This document shows positions 55,252-64,000 of a DNA stretch of 64,000 bases, piece after piece. This stretch comes from Comamonas fluminis. Its GTDB lineage: Bacteria > Pseudomonadota > Gammaproteobacteria > Burkholderiales > Burkholderiaceae_C. Where the stretch lies: contig NZ_CP066783.1 of assembly GCF_019186805.1 (NCBI RefSeq), forward strand, positions 1,107,501 through 1,171,500, in the 5' to 3' direction. Every line of letters begins with the position of its first letter. Positions within the stretch are counted from its first letter, which is position 1. The translations under genes were made by a program, and so were the position numbers. The notes below the pieces were generated by a model that was not told the DNA's origin, did not search any database, and saw nothing but the letters and a program-made list of their open reading frames with translations.

Positions 55252-56673
55252 TTACGCAAATTTACGGATATCCACGAAATGGCCGTGGATCGCTGCGGCA
55301 GCCGCCATCGCGGGGCTGACGAGGTGGGTGCGGCCACCGGCGCCCTGACGGCCTTCAAAGTTGCGGTTGCTGGTCGATGCGCAGCGCTCGCCGGGCTCCA
55401 GGCGGTCGGCGTTCATGGCCAGACACATGGAGCAGCCGGGCTCGCGCCACTCAAAGCCTGCGGCCACAAAAATTTTGTCCAGACCTTCGGCTTCAGCCTG
55501 CGCCTTCACCAGACCGGAGCCTGGCACGACCATGGCCAGCTTGATGTTCTTGGCAACCTTCTGGCCCAGGTTCTTCACCACGGCAGCGGCTTCGCGCATG
55601 TCTTCGATGCGGCTGTTGGTGCACGAACCAATGAACACCTTGTCCACGAAGATGTCGTTCAGGGGCTTGCCGGGCTCCAGTGCCATATAGGTCAGCGCAC
55701 GTTCGATGGCGCCGCGCTTATTGCTGTCCTTTTCCTTGTCAGGATCGGGCACGGAGGCATCAATGCCCAGCACCATTTCGGGTGAGGTGCCCCAGGTCAC
55801 TTGCGGCACGATGTCGGGGCCGTTCAGCTCGACCACGCGGTCAAATTTGGCATCGGCGTCGGAGTGCAGCGTCTTCCAGTAGCTGACAGCGGCATCCCAC
55901 TCGGCGCCGGTGGGGGCAAGGGGGCGGCCCTTCACATAGGCAATGGTCTTGTCATCCACGGCCACCAGACCGGCGCGTGCGCCGCCTTCGATGGCCATGT
56001 TGCAGACGGTCATGCGGCCTTCAATGCTCAGGTCGCGGATGGCTTCGCCAGCGAATTCGATGGTGTAGCCCGTGCCGCCGGCGGTGCCGATCTTACCGAT
56101 GATGGCCAGCACGATGTCTTTGGCGGTGATGCCGGGAGCTACCTTGCCGTTGACCTGCACCAGCATGTTCTTGGCCTTCTTGGCCAGCAGGGTCTGCGTG
56201 GCCATCACGTGCTCGACCTCAGAGGTGCCAATGCCGTGGGCCAGCGCGCCGAAAGCGCCGTGGGTGGAGGTGTGGCTGTCACCGCAGACCACGGTCATGC
56301 CGGGCAGGGTGGCGCCTTGCTCGGGGCCCATCACGTGGACGATGCCCTGGCCCTTGTCCATGAAGGGGAAGAAGGCGGCCGAGCCAAATTCAGCGATGTT
56401 GCTGTTGAGCGTGACGATCTGCTCTTTGCTGATGGGGTCGGCAATGCCTTCGTAGCCGCGTTCCCAGCCGTCGGTGGGGGTGTTGTGGTCGGCCGTGGCC
56501 ACCACGGAGCTGACACGCCACAGCTTGCGACCGGCTTCGCGCAGGCCTTCAAAGGCCTGGGGGCTGGTCACTTCGTGCACCAGATGGCGGTCGATATAGA
56601 GGATGGAGGTGCCGTCTTCTTCGGTATGAACGACGTGCTCGTCAAAAATCTTGTCGTAGAGGGTGCGTCCCAT
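55252..56673 (-). CDS. leuC: 3-isopropylmalate dehydratase large subunit
   Basis: A 473-residue aconitase-family subunit. The three [4Fe-4S] ligands are in [14 protein letters not shown] and [11 protein letters not shown]; the start [15 protein letters not shown] and [14 protein letters not shown] are also family motifs. It begins the leuC-leuD-leuB series and lies 65 bp after a LysR regulator gene on the same strand, which may control it. Confidence 0.97.
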   Translation of the reverse strand: MGRTLYDKIFDEHVVHTEEDGTSILYIDRHLVHEVTSPQAFEGLREAGRKLWRVSSVVATADHNTPTDGWERGYEGIADPISKEQIVTLNSNIAEFGSAAFFPFMDKGQGIVHVMGPEQGATLPGMTVVCGDSHTSTHGAFGALAHGIGTSEVEHVMATQTLLAKKAKNMLVQVNGKVAPGITAKDIVLAIIGKIGTAGGTGYTIEFAGEAIRDLSIEGRMTVCNMAIEGGARAGLVAVDDKTIAYVKGRPLAPTGAEWDAAVSYWKTLHSDADAKFDRVVELNGPDIVPQVTWGTSPEMVLGIDASVPDPDKEKDSNKRGAIERALTYMALEPGKPLNDIFVDKVFIGSCTNSRIEDMREAAAVVKNLGQKVAKNIKLAMVVPGSGLVKAQAEAEGLDKIFVAAGFEWREPGCSMCLAMNADRLEPGERCASTSNRNFEGRQGAGGRTHLVSPAMAAAAAIHGHFVDIRKFA

Positions 56674-56738
56674 GGTGGTCTCGTGAGGTTGGTTTGTTGG
56701 GTAATGAATTCTGTGTGACGGATCGCTGAGGCGTTGAC

Positions 56739-57719
56739 CTATGCGCTGGCTTTAGCGCTGGCGCTGGCAGGGCATAGGTGATCGACCAGCAGCCGTGTGG
56801 TGACGGGCAGGGCGTCGAAATCTCGGGCCACTACGCAGAGCTCGCGCTTGGCCCAGTCATCAGTCAGTTGCACGGCACGCAGATGGCCCACGCCATGCAT
56901 CAGCTCAAATGCGCGGTCAGGAATCAGGCCAACGCCCAGACCGTTGTCGATCATGCGGCATACGGCGTCCAGGCTGGTGACCTGAATGCGCTGGTGCAGC
57001 GCATGCCCGGCCTGTGCCGCCGCAGCGCGCATGGCCAGGCTGATGGACGAGCCTGCGTGCAGGCTGACGATGTCCCACTCCAGCACTTCGGCAAAAGCCA
57101 CGCTTTCATGCGCGGCCAGAGCATGGCGCTCTGGCACTACAGCCACCAGACGGTCTTCGCGGTACTTGCGGTATTGCAGCGGCACATTGCCCTGGGTCAG
57201 TTGCACGGTGGCCTGGTTGCTTTCGCTGCTTCTGATATTGCCCAGCGTGCAGATGCCGATATCGGCGGTGCCCTCGGCCACGGCGCTCAGCACATCGGGG
57301 CTCAGGTGCTCCTGCAGGTCAATCTTGATCTGGCTGTGCTCGCGGGCAAAGGCGCCCAGGTCTTCGGGCAGAAACTGCACGATGGCCGACATATTGGCGT
57401 GCATGCGCACATGGCCGCGCACGCCATCGGCGTATTCGCTCAGCTCGCCCTGCATGCGCTCCAGCCCATACAGCACATTGCGGGCGTGGTGCAGCAGGCT
57501 CTCGCCAGCGGGCGTCAGCGTGACGCCACGGCTGTGGCGGTAGAGCAAAGCGGTGTCCACCGTGGCTTCCAGATCGGACAAGCGCTTGCTGACGGCCGAG
57601 GCTGCAATGAACTCGCGCTCTGCGGCGCGGCCAATGCTGCCCAGTTCGCACACGGCGACAAACAGCTGGAGAGAGGTAAGGTCGATGCGGCGCGCAAAAC
57701 TGCGCTCTGAATTCTTCAT
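56739..57719 (-). CDS. LysR-family transcriptional regulator next to leuC
   Basis: A 326-residue LysR-type regulator: helix-turn-helix at about 14-73 ([35 protein letters not shown]), then the effector domain ([20 protein letters not shown], and [13 protein letters not shown] near residue 260). A Ser/Ala/Lys tail ends it. Its placement directly before leuC suggests leucine or related metabolite control, but the effector is unknown. A perfect palindrome with the T-N11-A form typical of LysR boxes lies 17-33 bases upstream of the start codon, so it may regulate itself. Confidence 0.9.
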   Translation of the reverse strand: MKNSERSFARRIDLTSLQLFVAVCELGSIGRAAEREFIAASAVSKRLSDLEATVDTALLYRHSRGVTLTPAGESLLHHARNVLYGLERMQGELSEYADGVRGHVRMHANMSAIVQFLPEDLGAFAREHSQIKIDLQEHLSPDVLSAVAEGTADIGICTLGNIRSSESNQATVQLTQGNVPLQYRKYREDRLVAVVPERHALAAHESVAFAEVLEWDIVSLHAGSSISLAMRAAAAQAGHALHQRIQVTSLDAVCRMIDNGLGVGLIPDRAFELMHGVGHLRAVQLTDDWAKRELCVVARDFDALPVTTRLLVDHLCPASASAKASA

Positions 57720-57735
57720 GGGGGCCTGCTCTAGT

Positions 57736-57752
57736 CTTCTCGTTTCGAGAAG
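57736..57752. promoter_or_regulatory. LysR-type operator candidate before the regulator gene
   Basis: CTTCTCG-TTT-CGAGAAG is a perfect 7-bp inverted repeat that contains a T-N11-A box, 17 bases from the LysR gene start. Autoregulation by LysR proteins at such sites is common. Confidence 0.55.
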
Positions 57753-57796
57753 TTTTGACTATTTTTACCGATTAATAAGCGTTTATCCATCTTTGC

Positions 57797-57840
57797 TGGA
57801 GATGTCTCGTTTTGCGATGGTTAATGATTGGAGATGTCTC
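57797..57840. repeat. Two direct copies of a near-palindromic 12-mer
   Basis: TGGAGATGTCTC occurs at 57797-57808 and 57829-57840, 32 bp (three helical turns) apart. Each is near-palindromic (GAGA-TG-TCTC). It lies between the LysR gene and the Sel1-repeat gene and could be a paired regulator site. Confidence 0.5.
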
Positions 57841-57909
57841 AATTCTTGGATTCAGATGGCTGGATTGCCAGGCCCTTGATGTCTGTGGAATAGGCCCAAT
57901 GTTCTGCAA

Positions 57910-57947
57910 AATTGATAGCTGACAGCGCTTGATAGCAAAGGGCAGCT
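57910..57947. repeat. Dispersed AGCGCTT palindromic repeat, copy 8
   Basis: ATTGATAGCTGACAGCGCTTGATAG with a weak right arm (GCAAAGGGCAGCTGG). The remaining part of the 57720-58059 gap has no gene. Confidence 0.6.
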
Positions 57948-58059
57948 GGTCACTTTTATGAATAATCACCGCTCCAGGCCCGTTGAGGCAGTGCTTACAA
58001 GTGTCAACTGACAGTAAAGCGTTGCTTTCGCTGGGGCATTTGCTGCAAAAATGTGAGTT

Positions 58060-59394
58060 ATGAAAGCCACCAACACCGAAACATCCGATAGTGAATGCGC
58101 GGCTTCACAAGATCGCCCCCTGCTAAGTGCCGGCTGGCGCTGGGGGCAGCTCTGTGTGCTGGCCGCTGCGCTAAGCCTTGGGGCTGGCGTCAGCCCATCC
58201 GTCGCAGCGAAGGGAAAGACCAGTGCGGCAGCCAAGTCCGGCAGCAAATCTGCTGGCGGCAAAAGCGCAGCGGCGGCGGGGAAATCTGGCAAGACAGCCA
58301 AATCCAGCGAAAAAGCCAGCGGCAAGGCCAGTGGCCACGCTGCCGGCAAAGCCGGTCATAAGGGCGGAGGCAGAAAGTCCTCGCATGGCGGCCGGGCTGC
58401 TGCGGCAGCCGCAGCGGGTGCTGCTGTGGCCGCGCCAATGGGTCTGGAGCATTGGTCGCCCAGCAGCGTCAAGGCCGATCATGCCGAGGACGCCAAGGAG
58501 CTGGAAGCCATTCGCGCAGCCGCGCAGACTGGCGATGCCAAGGCGCAGTATCTGCTGGGCTCCCGCTACCGCTTTGGTAAAGGCGTGAATCAGGACCTGA
58601 GCCTGGCTGTGCAGTGGTATCGCAAATCTGCAGACCAGGGCTATGCGCCAGCGCAGTCCGATCTGGGCGTGCTCTATGCAAATGGCCGGGGCGTGGGGCA
58701 GGACGAATTGCAGGCCATTCGCTGGTATCGCAAGGCTGCAGAGCAAGGCGATGGCATTGCCCAGAACAATCTGGGCCTGATGTATGCCGAAGGGCGCGGC
58801 GTCGCGAAAGATGAAGCGCAGGCCATGAAATGGTTTGAGCAATCCGCCCAGAACGGTGACGCTGCGGGCCAGTACAGCCTGGGTGTGATGCTGAGCACCG
58901 GCCGTGGCGCCAAGGAAGATGGCCGCGCTGCGCTCCACTGGTTTGAGCAGGCCGCTGAAAAAGGCCATGCCGATGCGCAGTACAACACCGGCATGATTTA
59001 CGCGGTGGGCGCTCTGGTGCCGCAGGATTTGCCGCGTGCCGCGCAATGGCTGGATAAATCGGCAAACCAGGGTAATGCGGCAGCGCAGTCTTCGCTGGGT
59101 TTTCTGTATGCCAATGGCCAGGGCGTGAATCAGGATGCAAAGACAGCGGCGCACTGGTTTGAGAGAGCCTCGCGTCAGGGCTACACCCTAGCTCAGTCCA
59201 ATCTGGCCGCCATGTATGCCGGTGGCCAGGGCGTTGAAAAAGACATGAGCAAGGCCTACTACTGGCTGCTGATTGCCCAGCAGCAAGACCCATCGCTGCA
59301 AGGCCGTGTGCAAACGGCAGAGCAGGAAGTCAGTGCGGCAGACCGTGTGCGCGTTCAGCGTGAGGTGCAGCGCTGGAAAGCGGTCAAGGAATAA
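58060..59394 (+). CDS. Sel1-repeat protein with basic low-complexity linker
   Basis: A 444-residue protein. A hydrophobic segment (about 30-49, LCVLAAALSLGAGVSPSVA) preceded by a 29-residue tail acts as signal or anchor. Residues 50-125 are almost only Lys, Ala, Gly, Ser and His, like the tail of histone-H1-like proteins. From about 150 to 415 there are seven Sel1 repeats (AQYLLGSRYRFGKGV type, about 36 residues each), a helical scaffold that binds partner proteins. The basic linker may bind anionic wall polymers or DNA, an inference. It stands alone and ends in a terminator. Confidence 0.88.
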   Translation: MKATNTETSDSECAASQDRPLLSAGWRWGQLCVLAAALSLGAGVSPSVAAKGKTSAAAKSGSKSAGGKSAAAAGKSGKTAKSSEKASGKASGHAAGKAGHKGGGRKSSHGGRAAAAAAAGAAVAAPMGLEHWSPSSVKADHAEDAKELEAIRAAAQTGDAKAQYLLGSRYRFGKGVNQDLSLAVQWYRKSADQGYAPAQSDLGVLYANGRGVGQDELQAIRWYRKAAEQGDGIAQNNLGLMYAEGRGVAKDEAQAMKWFEQSAQNGDAAGQYSLGVMLSTGRGAKEDGRAALHWFEQAAEKGHADAQYNTGMIYAVGALVPQDLPRAAQWLDKSANQGNAAAQSSLGFLYANGQGVNQDAKTAAHWFERASRQGYTLAQSNLAAMYAGGQGVEKDMSKAYYWLLIAQQQDPSLQGRVQTAEQEVSAADRVRVQREVQRWKAVKE

Positions 59395-59424
59395 TCCGGG
59401 GCTGCGTTATTGGCAGATATATCG

Positions 59425-59454
59425 AAAGGCTTGCAAATATTGCAAGCCTTTTTT
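59425..59454 (+). terminator. Intrinsic terminator after the Sel1-repeat gene
   Basis: AAAGGCTTGCAA (59425-59436) pairs with TTGCAAGCCTTT (59440-59451) around ATA, and six T follow from 59449. Confidence 0.88.
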
Positions 59455-59603
59455 CATGGTGAATGCGGAATATCTCTCCTGCGCTGATGCGTGCGTCGTT
59501 CTTGCAGGAAACAGAATCAATGCTGGTTATGCTGTGAAGCGGGACAGCATGGCTGGGGGCATATTCCCGGCGCTGAAAAGTGAAAACACATAAAGGAGAT
59601 GTC

Positions 59604-60008
59604 ATGCAATATTCACGCAGAAAATACCTGCAATGGGCTTTGGCTTCCGGCGCGGCATTGAGTCTGGCCGCTTGCTCGGGCGGTAATCCGGAGAGCGTTG
59701 TGAAGAAGTTCTACGACGCGGTGGCGGATGGCAATGTTGATAAAGCCGTGGACTGCATGGCTCTGGAATCGGTTGCTGCCAATGAAATGATGATGGCAAA
59801 GGCCAAGATTCAGATGGTCGTGGCAACCGGGCAGGCGAAGATCAACGCGAATGGTGGTTTATCCAAGGTGGAAGTGCTCAAGCAGGATCTCAGCGAGGAT
59901 GGAAATTCCGTGAGCATGCAGGTGAAGGTGACTTTCAAGAACGATAAAAGCGATGTTTCCCGCGTCAGGGCCATCAAGGAAAAGGGCGGCTGGAAAATCA
60001 AACTCTGA
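59604..60008 (+). CDS. Small DUF4878-type lipoprotein
   Basis: A 134-residue lipoprotein. The signal peptide starts with SRRKYLQW (Tat-like) and ends in the lipobox LAAC (Cys24). The mature part, ESVVKKFYDAVADGNVDKAV and VSMQVKVTFKNDKSD to GGWKIKL, is the NTF2-like DUF4878 pattern. The ATG at 59604 has AAGGAG six bases upstream. It ends 7 bp before the next gene, so the two are probably co-expressed in the envelope. Confidence 0.82.
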   Translation: MQYSRRKYLQWALASGAALSLAACSGGNPESVVKKFYDAVADGNVDKAVDCMALESVAANEMMMAKAKIQMVVATGQAKINANGGLSKVEVLKQDLSEDGNSVSMQVKVTFKNDKSDVSRVRAIKEKGGWKIKL

Positions 60009-60015
60009 CCTGGGC

Positions 60016-60597
60016 GTGAAATGGCGTATTCGCAGGCCAGATAGCCGCTTCACCGGTGTTCTTTGCCTGCTGACTGTTTCCGGGGTACTGGCTCAGCCGG
60101 TTTTGCCGCTTTCAGCGCAGGCAGGTGATCTGATATTTCGCCGGGGCACCGAAACTGTCAGCCATATGGTGTTGGGAATGGATGGCGGGCTCTACAGCCA
60201 TGTTGGCATGCTGGTGGGGCAAAGCGGCAACTGGCAGGTGGTGCACGCCACGCCTTCTGAGAAAGCGGGTCAGGCCGATGGTGTGGTGCTGGATTCGCTG
60301 GAGTTCTTCCTGGCGCCCCGGCGCTCGCAGGCATTTGCGGTCTACAGCCCTAAAAATGTGAGCAGTAATCAGCGGCGCAGTGCGGTGCAGTGGGCGCTGG
60401 CGCAGCAAGGGCGAGGGTTTGAAATCGTCGCGGCAGGCAAAGGCATTTACTGCACGACCTTGGTCTGGCAAGCTTGGAAGCAGGCCGGTCTGGACTGGCC
60501 GGTGAACACGACGGAAGTTACGCTGCCGGTGCTCAAGGGGCACTATCTTTTGCCCAGTGCCCTGCAGACTTCCGCGCAAATGCAGCGCCTGAACTGA
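60016..60597 (+). CDS. YiiX-like permuted NlpC/P60 cysteine hydrolase
   Basis: A 193-residue protein with a signal peptide (FTGVLCLLTVSGVLAQ, residues 12-27) and a YiiX/YebB-type papain-like domain. The order is His62 (SHVGML) before Cys146 (GIYCTTLVW), the permuted arrangement of this NlpC/P60 branch. AGDLIFRRG at 36-44 is the domain's opening. Such proteins are usually lipid or peptidoglycan amidases; the substrate here is unknown. The GTG at 60016 is preferred as it leads directly into a signal sequence; an ATG 63 bases upstream lies inside the previous gene. Confidence 0.78.
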   Translation: MKWRIRRPDSRFTGVLCLLTVSGVLAQPVLPLSAQAGDLIFRRGTETVSHMVLGMDGGLYSHVGMLVGQSGNWQVVHATPSEKAGQADGVVLDSLEFFLAPRRSQAFAVYSPKNVSSNQRRSAVQWALAQQGRGFEIVAAGKGIYCTTLVWQAWKQAGLDWPVNTTEVTLPVLKGHYLLPSALQTSAQMQRLN

Positions 60598-60614
60598 TGG
60601 TGCTTTCAGAAAGA

Positions 60615-60644
60615 AGAAACGCAGCCGAGGCTGCGTTTCTTTTT
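60615..60644. terminator. Terminator between the YiiX-like gene and dnaJ
   Basis: AGAAACGCAGCC (60615-60626) pairs with GGCTGCGTTTCT (60629-60640), followed by TTTT; it can serve both convergent genes. Confidence 0.85.
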
Positions 60645-60650
60645 GAGTAT

Positions 60651-61781
60651 TTAGCTGAAGAAGCTCTTTAGGCGATCCGTCCAGCTTTCGCCGCTGGGGG
60701 AGTGCTTGGAGCCACCCTTTTTGAGGGATTCATCCAGGTCTTTGAGCAGCTTGCGTTGGTACTCAGTCAGCTTCACAGGCGTTTCCACCACGATGTGGCA
60801 ATACAGGTCGCCGGGGTAGCTGGAGCGCACGCCCTTGATGCCCTTGCCGCGCAGGCGGAACTGCTTGCCAGCCTGGGTGCCTTCGGGAATGTCGATCGCA
60901 GCCTTGCCAGCCAGTGTGGGCACTTCAATTTCGCCGCCCAGAGCCGCGGTGATGAAGCTCACGGGCACGTTGCAGTGCAGGTCGTCACCGTCGCGCTCGA
61001 AGATGTCGTGGTCTTTGACGCGAATCTCGATATAGAGATCACCTGCCGGGCCGCCGTTGGTGCCGGGCTCGCCGTTGCCGGCCGAGCGAATGCGCATGCC
61101 GTCGTCGATACCTGCGGGAATCTTGACTTCCAGCGTCTTCTGGCGCTTGACCTTGCCCTGGCCGCCGCAGGATGTGCAGGGCTCGGGGATGATCTTGCCT
61201 GTGCCGCGGCAATGTGGGCAGGTTTGCTGCACGCTGAAGAAGCCCTGGCGCATCTGTACCGTGCCCATGCCGTTACAGGTCGAGCAGGTCTTGGTGCTGG
61301 TGCCAGGCTTGGCGCCGCTGCCGCTGCAGGTGTCGCAGTTGTCCCAGCTGGGGATGCGAATCTGCGCATCCTTGCCCTTGGCCGCTTCTTCCAGGGTGAT
61401 TTCCATGGAATAGCTGAGGTCGTTGCCGCGATAAACCTGGCGGCCGCCACCACGACCGCCTCGGCCTTGGTTGAACATATCGCCAAAGATATCGCCAAAG
61501 GCTTCGGCAAAACCGCCAAAGCCTTCGCCGCCGCCCATGCCGCGGTTGGGGTCCACGCCTGCGTGGCCGTACTGGTCATAAGCCGCACGCTTTTGGCCAT
61601 CCGAAAGCATCTCGTAGGCCTCTTTGACCTCCTTGAATTTTTCTTCGGCTTCCTTGGCGGCGTCCCCCTGATTGCGGTCAGGGTGGAACTTCATCGCCAG
61701 CTTGCGATAGGCCTTTTTGATTTCATCGTCCGAGGCGCTTTTGGCAACGCCCAGAACTTCGTAATAGTCACGTTTGGACAT
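60651..61781 (-). CDS. dnaJ: Chaperone DnaJ
   Basis: A 376-residue type I Hsp40: J domain with HPD at 33-35, a Gly/Phe-rich linker (about 75-110), four zinc-binding C-x2-C-x-G-x-G motifs ([32 protein letters not shown]), and a C-terminal substrate domain. It delivers misfolded clients to DnaK, encoded 102 bp upstream in the same direction. No separate heat-shock promoter was seen in that gap. Confidence 0.97.
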   Translation of the reverse strand: MSKRDYYEVLGVAKSASDDEIKKAYRKLAMKFHPDRNQGDAAKEAEEKFKEVKEAYEMLSDGQKRAAYDQYGHAGVDPNRGMGGGEGFGGFAEAFGDIFGDMFNQGRGGRGGGRQVYRGNDLSYSMEITLEEAAKGKDAQIRIPSWDNCDTCSGSGAKPGTSTKTCSTCNGMGTVQMRQGFFSVQQTCPHCRGTGKIIPEPCTSCGGQGKVKRQKTLEVKIPAGIDDGMRIRSAGNGEPGTNGGPAGDLYIEIRVKDHDIFERDGDDLHCNVPVSFITAALGGEIEVPTLAGKAAIDIPEGTQAGKQFRLRGKGIKGVRSSYPGDLYCHIVVETPVKLTEYQRKLLKDLDESLKKGGSKHSPSGESWTDRLKSFFS

Positions 61782-61883
61782 GTTGATTTCCGGTCGGATG
61801 GAACAGCAACGCCGCGCCAGCCCTTGGCAGAGCGTGGTGCGGCGGCAAGCGGTCAGTGGTTTGAGGCCAGGACCTGCCCGCGC

Positions 61884-63827
61884 TTAGTCCTTCTTGACTT
61901 CCTTGACTTCAGCATCCACGACGTTGTCGTCAGAAGCAGCGGCAGATGCACCAGCAGCTCCGGCAGCGCCTGCTGCAGCAGCGGCTTCAGCACCGCCAGC
62001 GGCTTGTGCGTCGGCATACATCTTCTCGCCCAGCTTCTGGGAGACCGTCATCAGAGCCGTAGTCTTGGCGTCAATGGCGTCCTTGTCTTCAGCCTTCAGA
62101 GCTTCTTCCAGTTCCTTCACGGCAGCTTCGATGGCTGTCTTTTCAGCAGCATCGAGCTTGTCGCCGTGCTCGGACAGGCTCTTCTTGACGCTGTGAACAG
62201 CGGCTTCGCCCTGGTTCTTGGCAGTCACCAGTTCCAGCTTCTTCTTGTCGTCGGCAGCGTTCAGCTCGGCGTCCTTGACCATCTTCTGGATTTCGTCTTC
62301 CGACAGGCCAGAGTTTGCCTTGATGGTGATCTTGTTTTCCTTGCCGGAAGCCTTGTCCTTGGCAGAGACGTTCAAGATACCGTTGGCATCGATATCGAAG
62401 GTCACTTCGATCTGGGGCACGCCACGGCCTGCGGGTGGAATGCCTTCCAGGTTGAACTCGCCCAGCAGCTTGTTGGCGCTGGCGATTTCACGCTCGCCCT
62501 GGAACACCTTGATGGTCACGGCGGGCTGGTTGTCTTCAGCGGTTGAGAAGGTCTGTGCGAACTTCGTAGGAATGGTCGTGTTCTTGCTGATCATCTTGGT
62601 CATGACGCCGCCCAGGGTTTCAATGCCCAGAGACAGAGGAGTCACGTCCAGCAGCAGCACGTCGGAACGCTCGCCACCCAGCACCTGGCCTTGCACGGCA
62701 GCGCCCACGGCCACGGCTTCGTCAGGGTTCACGTCCTTGCGGGGGTCCTTGCCGAAGAATTCCTTGACCTTTTCCTGCACCTTGGGCATGCGGCTCATAC
62801 CGCCGACCAGGATGATGTCATCGATGTCGGACACGGAGATGCCGGCGTCCTTGATGGCAGTACGGCAAGGCGCAATCGTGCGCTCGATCAGGTCGTCCAC
62901 CAGGCTTTCCAGCTTGGCACGGGTCAGCTTGATGTTCAGGTGCTTGGGGCCTGTGGCATCGGCGGTGATGTAGGGCAGGTTGATATCGGTCTGTGCGGAG
63001 TTCGACAGCTCGATCTTGGCCTTTTCAGCAGCTTCCTTCAGGCGCTGCAGGGCCAGCACGTCCTTGGACAGGTCAACGCCTTGTTCCTTCTTGAACTCGT
63101 CGATGATGTAGCCAATGATGCGCTGGTCGAAGTCTTCGCCTCCCAGGAAGGTGTCGCCGTTGGTCGACAGCACTTCGAACTGCTTTTCGCCATCCACGTC
63201 AGCGATTTCGATGATGGACACGTCAAACGTACCGCCACCCAGGTCATACACGGCCACCTTGCGGTCGCCCTTGCCGGACTTGTCCAGGCCAAAGGCCAGC
63301 GCAGCAGCGGTAGGCTCGTTGATGATGCGCTTGACTTCCAGACCAGCGATACGGCCAGCGTCCTTGGTGGCCTGGCGCTGTGCGTCGTTGAAGTACGCAG
63401 GCACGGTGATGACAGCTTCGGTCACGGCTTCGCCCAGGAAGTCCTCGGCGGTCTTCTTCATCTTGCGCAGCACTTCAGCGCTGATCTGGGGAGGAGCCAG
63501 CTTTTCGTCGCGCACTTGCACCCAGGCGTCGCCGTTGTCAGCCTTGATGATCTGGAAGGGCATCAGGCCGATGTCCTTTTGCACTTCAGCTTCGTCGAAC
63601 TTGCGGCCGATCAGACGCTTGGCAGCGTAGATGGTGTTCTTGGGGTTGGTGACAGCCTGACGCTTGGCCGAGGCGCCCACCAGAATTTCGCCGTCGTCCT
63701 GATAGGCGACGATGGAGGGAGTGGTGCGCGCACCTTCGCTGTTCTCGATCACGCGGGTGTTGTTGCCGTCCAGGATGGCAACGCAGCTATTGGTCGTACC
63801 CAGGTCAATACCGATGATTTTTCCCAT
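61884..63827 (-). CDS. dnaK: Chaperone DnaK (Hsp70)
   Basis: A 647-residue Hsp70. The ATPase domain opens [13 protein letters not shown] and holds [11 protein letters not shown] and the [11 protein letters not shown] segment; the linker is [13 protein letters not shown], and the C-terminus ends with an Ala/Gly stretch and [10 protein letters not shown]. It folds and protects proteins with DnaJ and GrpE. GGAGAG precedes the start. The upstream gap to grpE carries a sigma-32 type promoter, giving dnaK-dnaJ a heat-shock start in addition to read-through from grpE. Confidence 0.98.
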   Translation of the reverse strand: MGKIIGIDLGTTNSCVAILDGNNTRVIENSEGARTTPSIVAYQDDGEILVGASAKRQAVTNPKNTIYAAKRLIGRKFDEAEVQKDIGLMPFQIIKADNGDAWVQVRDEKLAPPQISAEVLRKMKKTAEDFLGEAVTEAVITVPAYFNDAQRQATKDAGRIAGLEVKRIINEPTAAALAFGLDKSGKGDRKVAVYDLGGGTFDVSIIEIADVDGEKQFEVLSTNGDTFLGGEDFDQRIIGYIIDEFKKEQGVDLSKDVLALQRLKEAAEKAKIELSNSAQTDINLPYITADATGPKHLNIKLTRAKLESLVDDLIERTIAPCRTAIKDAGISVSDIDDIILVGGMSRMPKVQEKVKEFFGKDPRKDVNPDEAVAVGAAVQGQVLGGERSDVLLLDVTPLSLGIETLGGVMTKMISKNTTIPTKFAQTFSTAEDNQPAVTIKVFQGEREIASANKLLGEFNLEGIPPAGRGVPQIEVTFDIDANGILNVSAKDKASGKENKITIKANSGLSEDEIQKMVKDAELNAADDKKKLELVTAKNQGEAAVHSVKKSLSEHGDKLDAAEKTAIEAAVKELEEALKAEDKDAIDAKTTALMTVSQKLGEKMYADAQAAGGAEAAAAAGAAGAAGASAAASDDNVVDAEVKEVKKD

Positions 63828-63867
63828 AATTCTCTCCGTAATCTGTTGAATGTTTGCTTGAAAGTCA

Positions 63868-63895
63868 GTTAGGGGCGCTTGCGAATGTCTTCAAG
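63868..63895 (-). promoter_or_regulatory. Sigma-32 (heat-shock) type promoter of dnaK
   Basis: On the minus strand CTTGAAG (63895-63889), 13 bp, then CCCCTAAC (63875-63868): close to the RpoH consensus CTTGAAA-N13-CCCCATNT and placed about 40 bp before the dnaK ATG. Confidence 0.72.
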
Positions 63896-63943
63896 AGCTC
63901 TTGTGCACAATATTTGCGCCCTGACTTGTGAAATCTGCGAGGC

Positions 63944-64000
63944 TTAGCCCTGAGCCACGGTAACCAGTGCGGGGCGCAGGATGCGGTCTGCAATCATGTA
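63944..64000 (-). CDS. grpE: GrpE, C-terminal end only
   Basis: The window ends inside this gene. The last 18 codons read YMIADRILRPALVTVAQG, the C-terminus of GrpE, the nucleotide exchange factor of DnaK. It precedes dnaK by 116 bp on the same strand, completing the grpE-dnaK-dnaJ order. Confidence 0.9.
   Translation of the reverse strand, partial: YMIADRILRPALVTVAQG

Overview
This 64 kb window is a gene-dense, moderately GC-rich bacterial chromosome segment. Gene content and order (rpmF-plsX-fabHDG-acpP-fabF, rpoE-rseA-mucD-lepA-lepB-rnc-era-recO-pdxJ-acpS-nagZ, leuCDB-asd-fimV-truA-trpFBA-accD, grpE-dnaK-dnaJ) are those of Burkholderiales. The protein sequences and the intergenic palindromes point to Comamonadaceae, most likely Comamonas or a close relative; the genus is an inference, since there is no rRNA gene here. 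No tRNA or rRNA gene, CRISPR array, insertion sequence or prophage was seen.

Layout. 1-8.0 kb: a tetrapyrrole-methylase-type methyltransferase and a Maf/YceF pyrophosphatase (minus strand), divergent from yceD-rpmF-plsX-fabH-fabD-fabG-acpP-fabF (fatty acid and phospholipid synthesis). 8.0-20.6 kb: a YgfX-like membrane protein, the sigma-E module rpoE-rseA-mucD (no rseB), a possible short terminated RNA, then lepA-lepB-DUF4845-rnc-era-recO-pdxJ-acpS-nagZ (translation, secretion, RNA processing, repair, vitamin B6, ACP activation, wall recycling). 20.6-25 kb: an SbmA/YddA-type ABC transporter and an unfamiliar pair made of a lipoprotein with a zinc-peptidase motif and a small exported protein. 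25-29.4 kb: a three-subunit membrane flavoprotein dehydrogenase (gluconate 2-dehydrogenase type) preceded by a 20-codon Cys/His-ended ORF. 29.4-33.6 kb: phosphofructokinase, a hypothetical protein, a TenA-like protein, a small exported protein and purT. 33.6-41.4 kb (minus strand): MscS channel, REC-GGDEF diguanylate cyclase, a membrane hypothetical, an AT-rich three-gene insert (two methyltransferases around an unknown protein), lysS and a LON-domain protein. 41.4-57.7 kb: yggT, then on the minus strand LysR, leuC, leuD, leuB, a two-domain glycosyltransferase, asd, fimV, truA, trpF, trpB, trpA, accD. 58-64 kb: a Sel1-repeat protein, a DUF4878 lipoprotein and a YiiX-like hydrolase, then dnaJ, dnaK and the end of grpE, with a heat-shock type promoter in front of dnaK.

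Most genes are core metabolism and need little comment. The less ordinary material is between genes: about nine dispersed copies of an AGCGCTT-centred palindrome; a second GC-rich palindromic element sitting directly after the stop codons of trpA, leuD and (divergent) era; a predicted ~65-nt terminated RNA before lepA; the Cys/His mini-ORF before the dehydrogenase; and an LTTR-type palindrome before the LysR gene. The best candidates for undescribed protein functions are the lipoprotein peptidase pair (22.6-24.9 kb), the AT-rich insert (36.7-38.8 kb) and the tandem glycosyltransferase (51.7-53.1 kb). None of these was tested by database search; all names rest on reading motifs and gene order.
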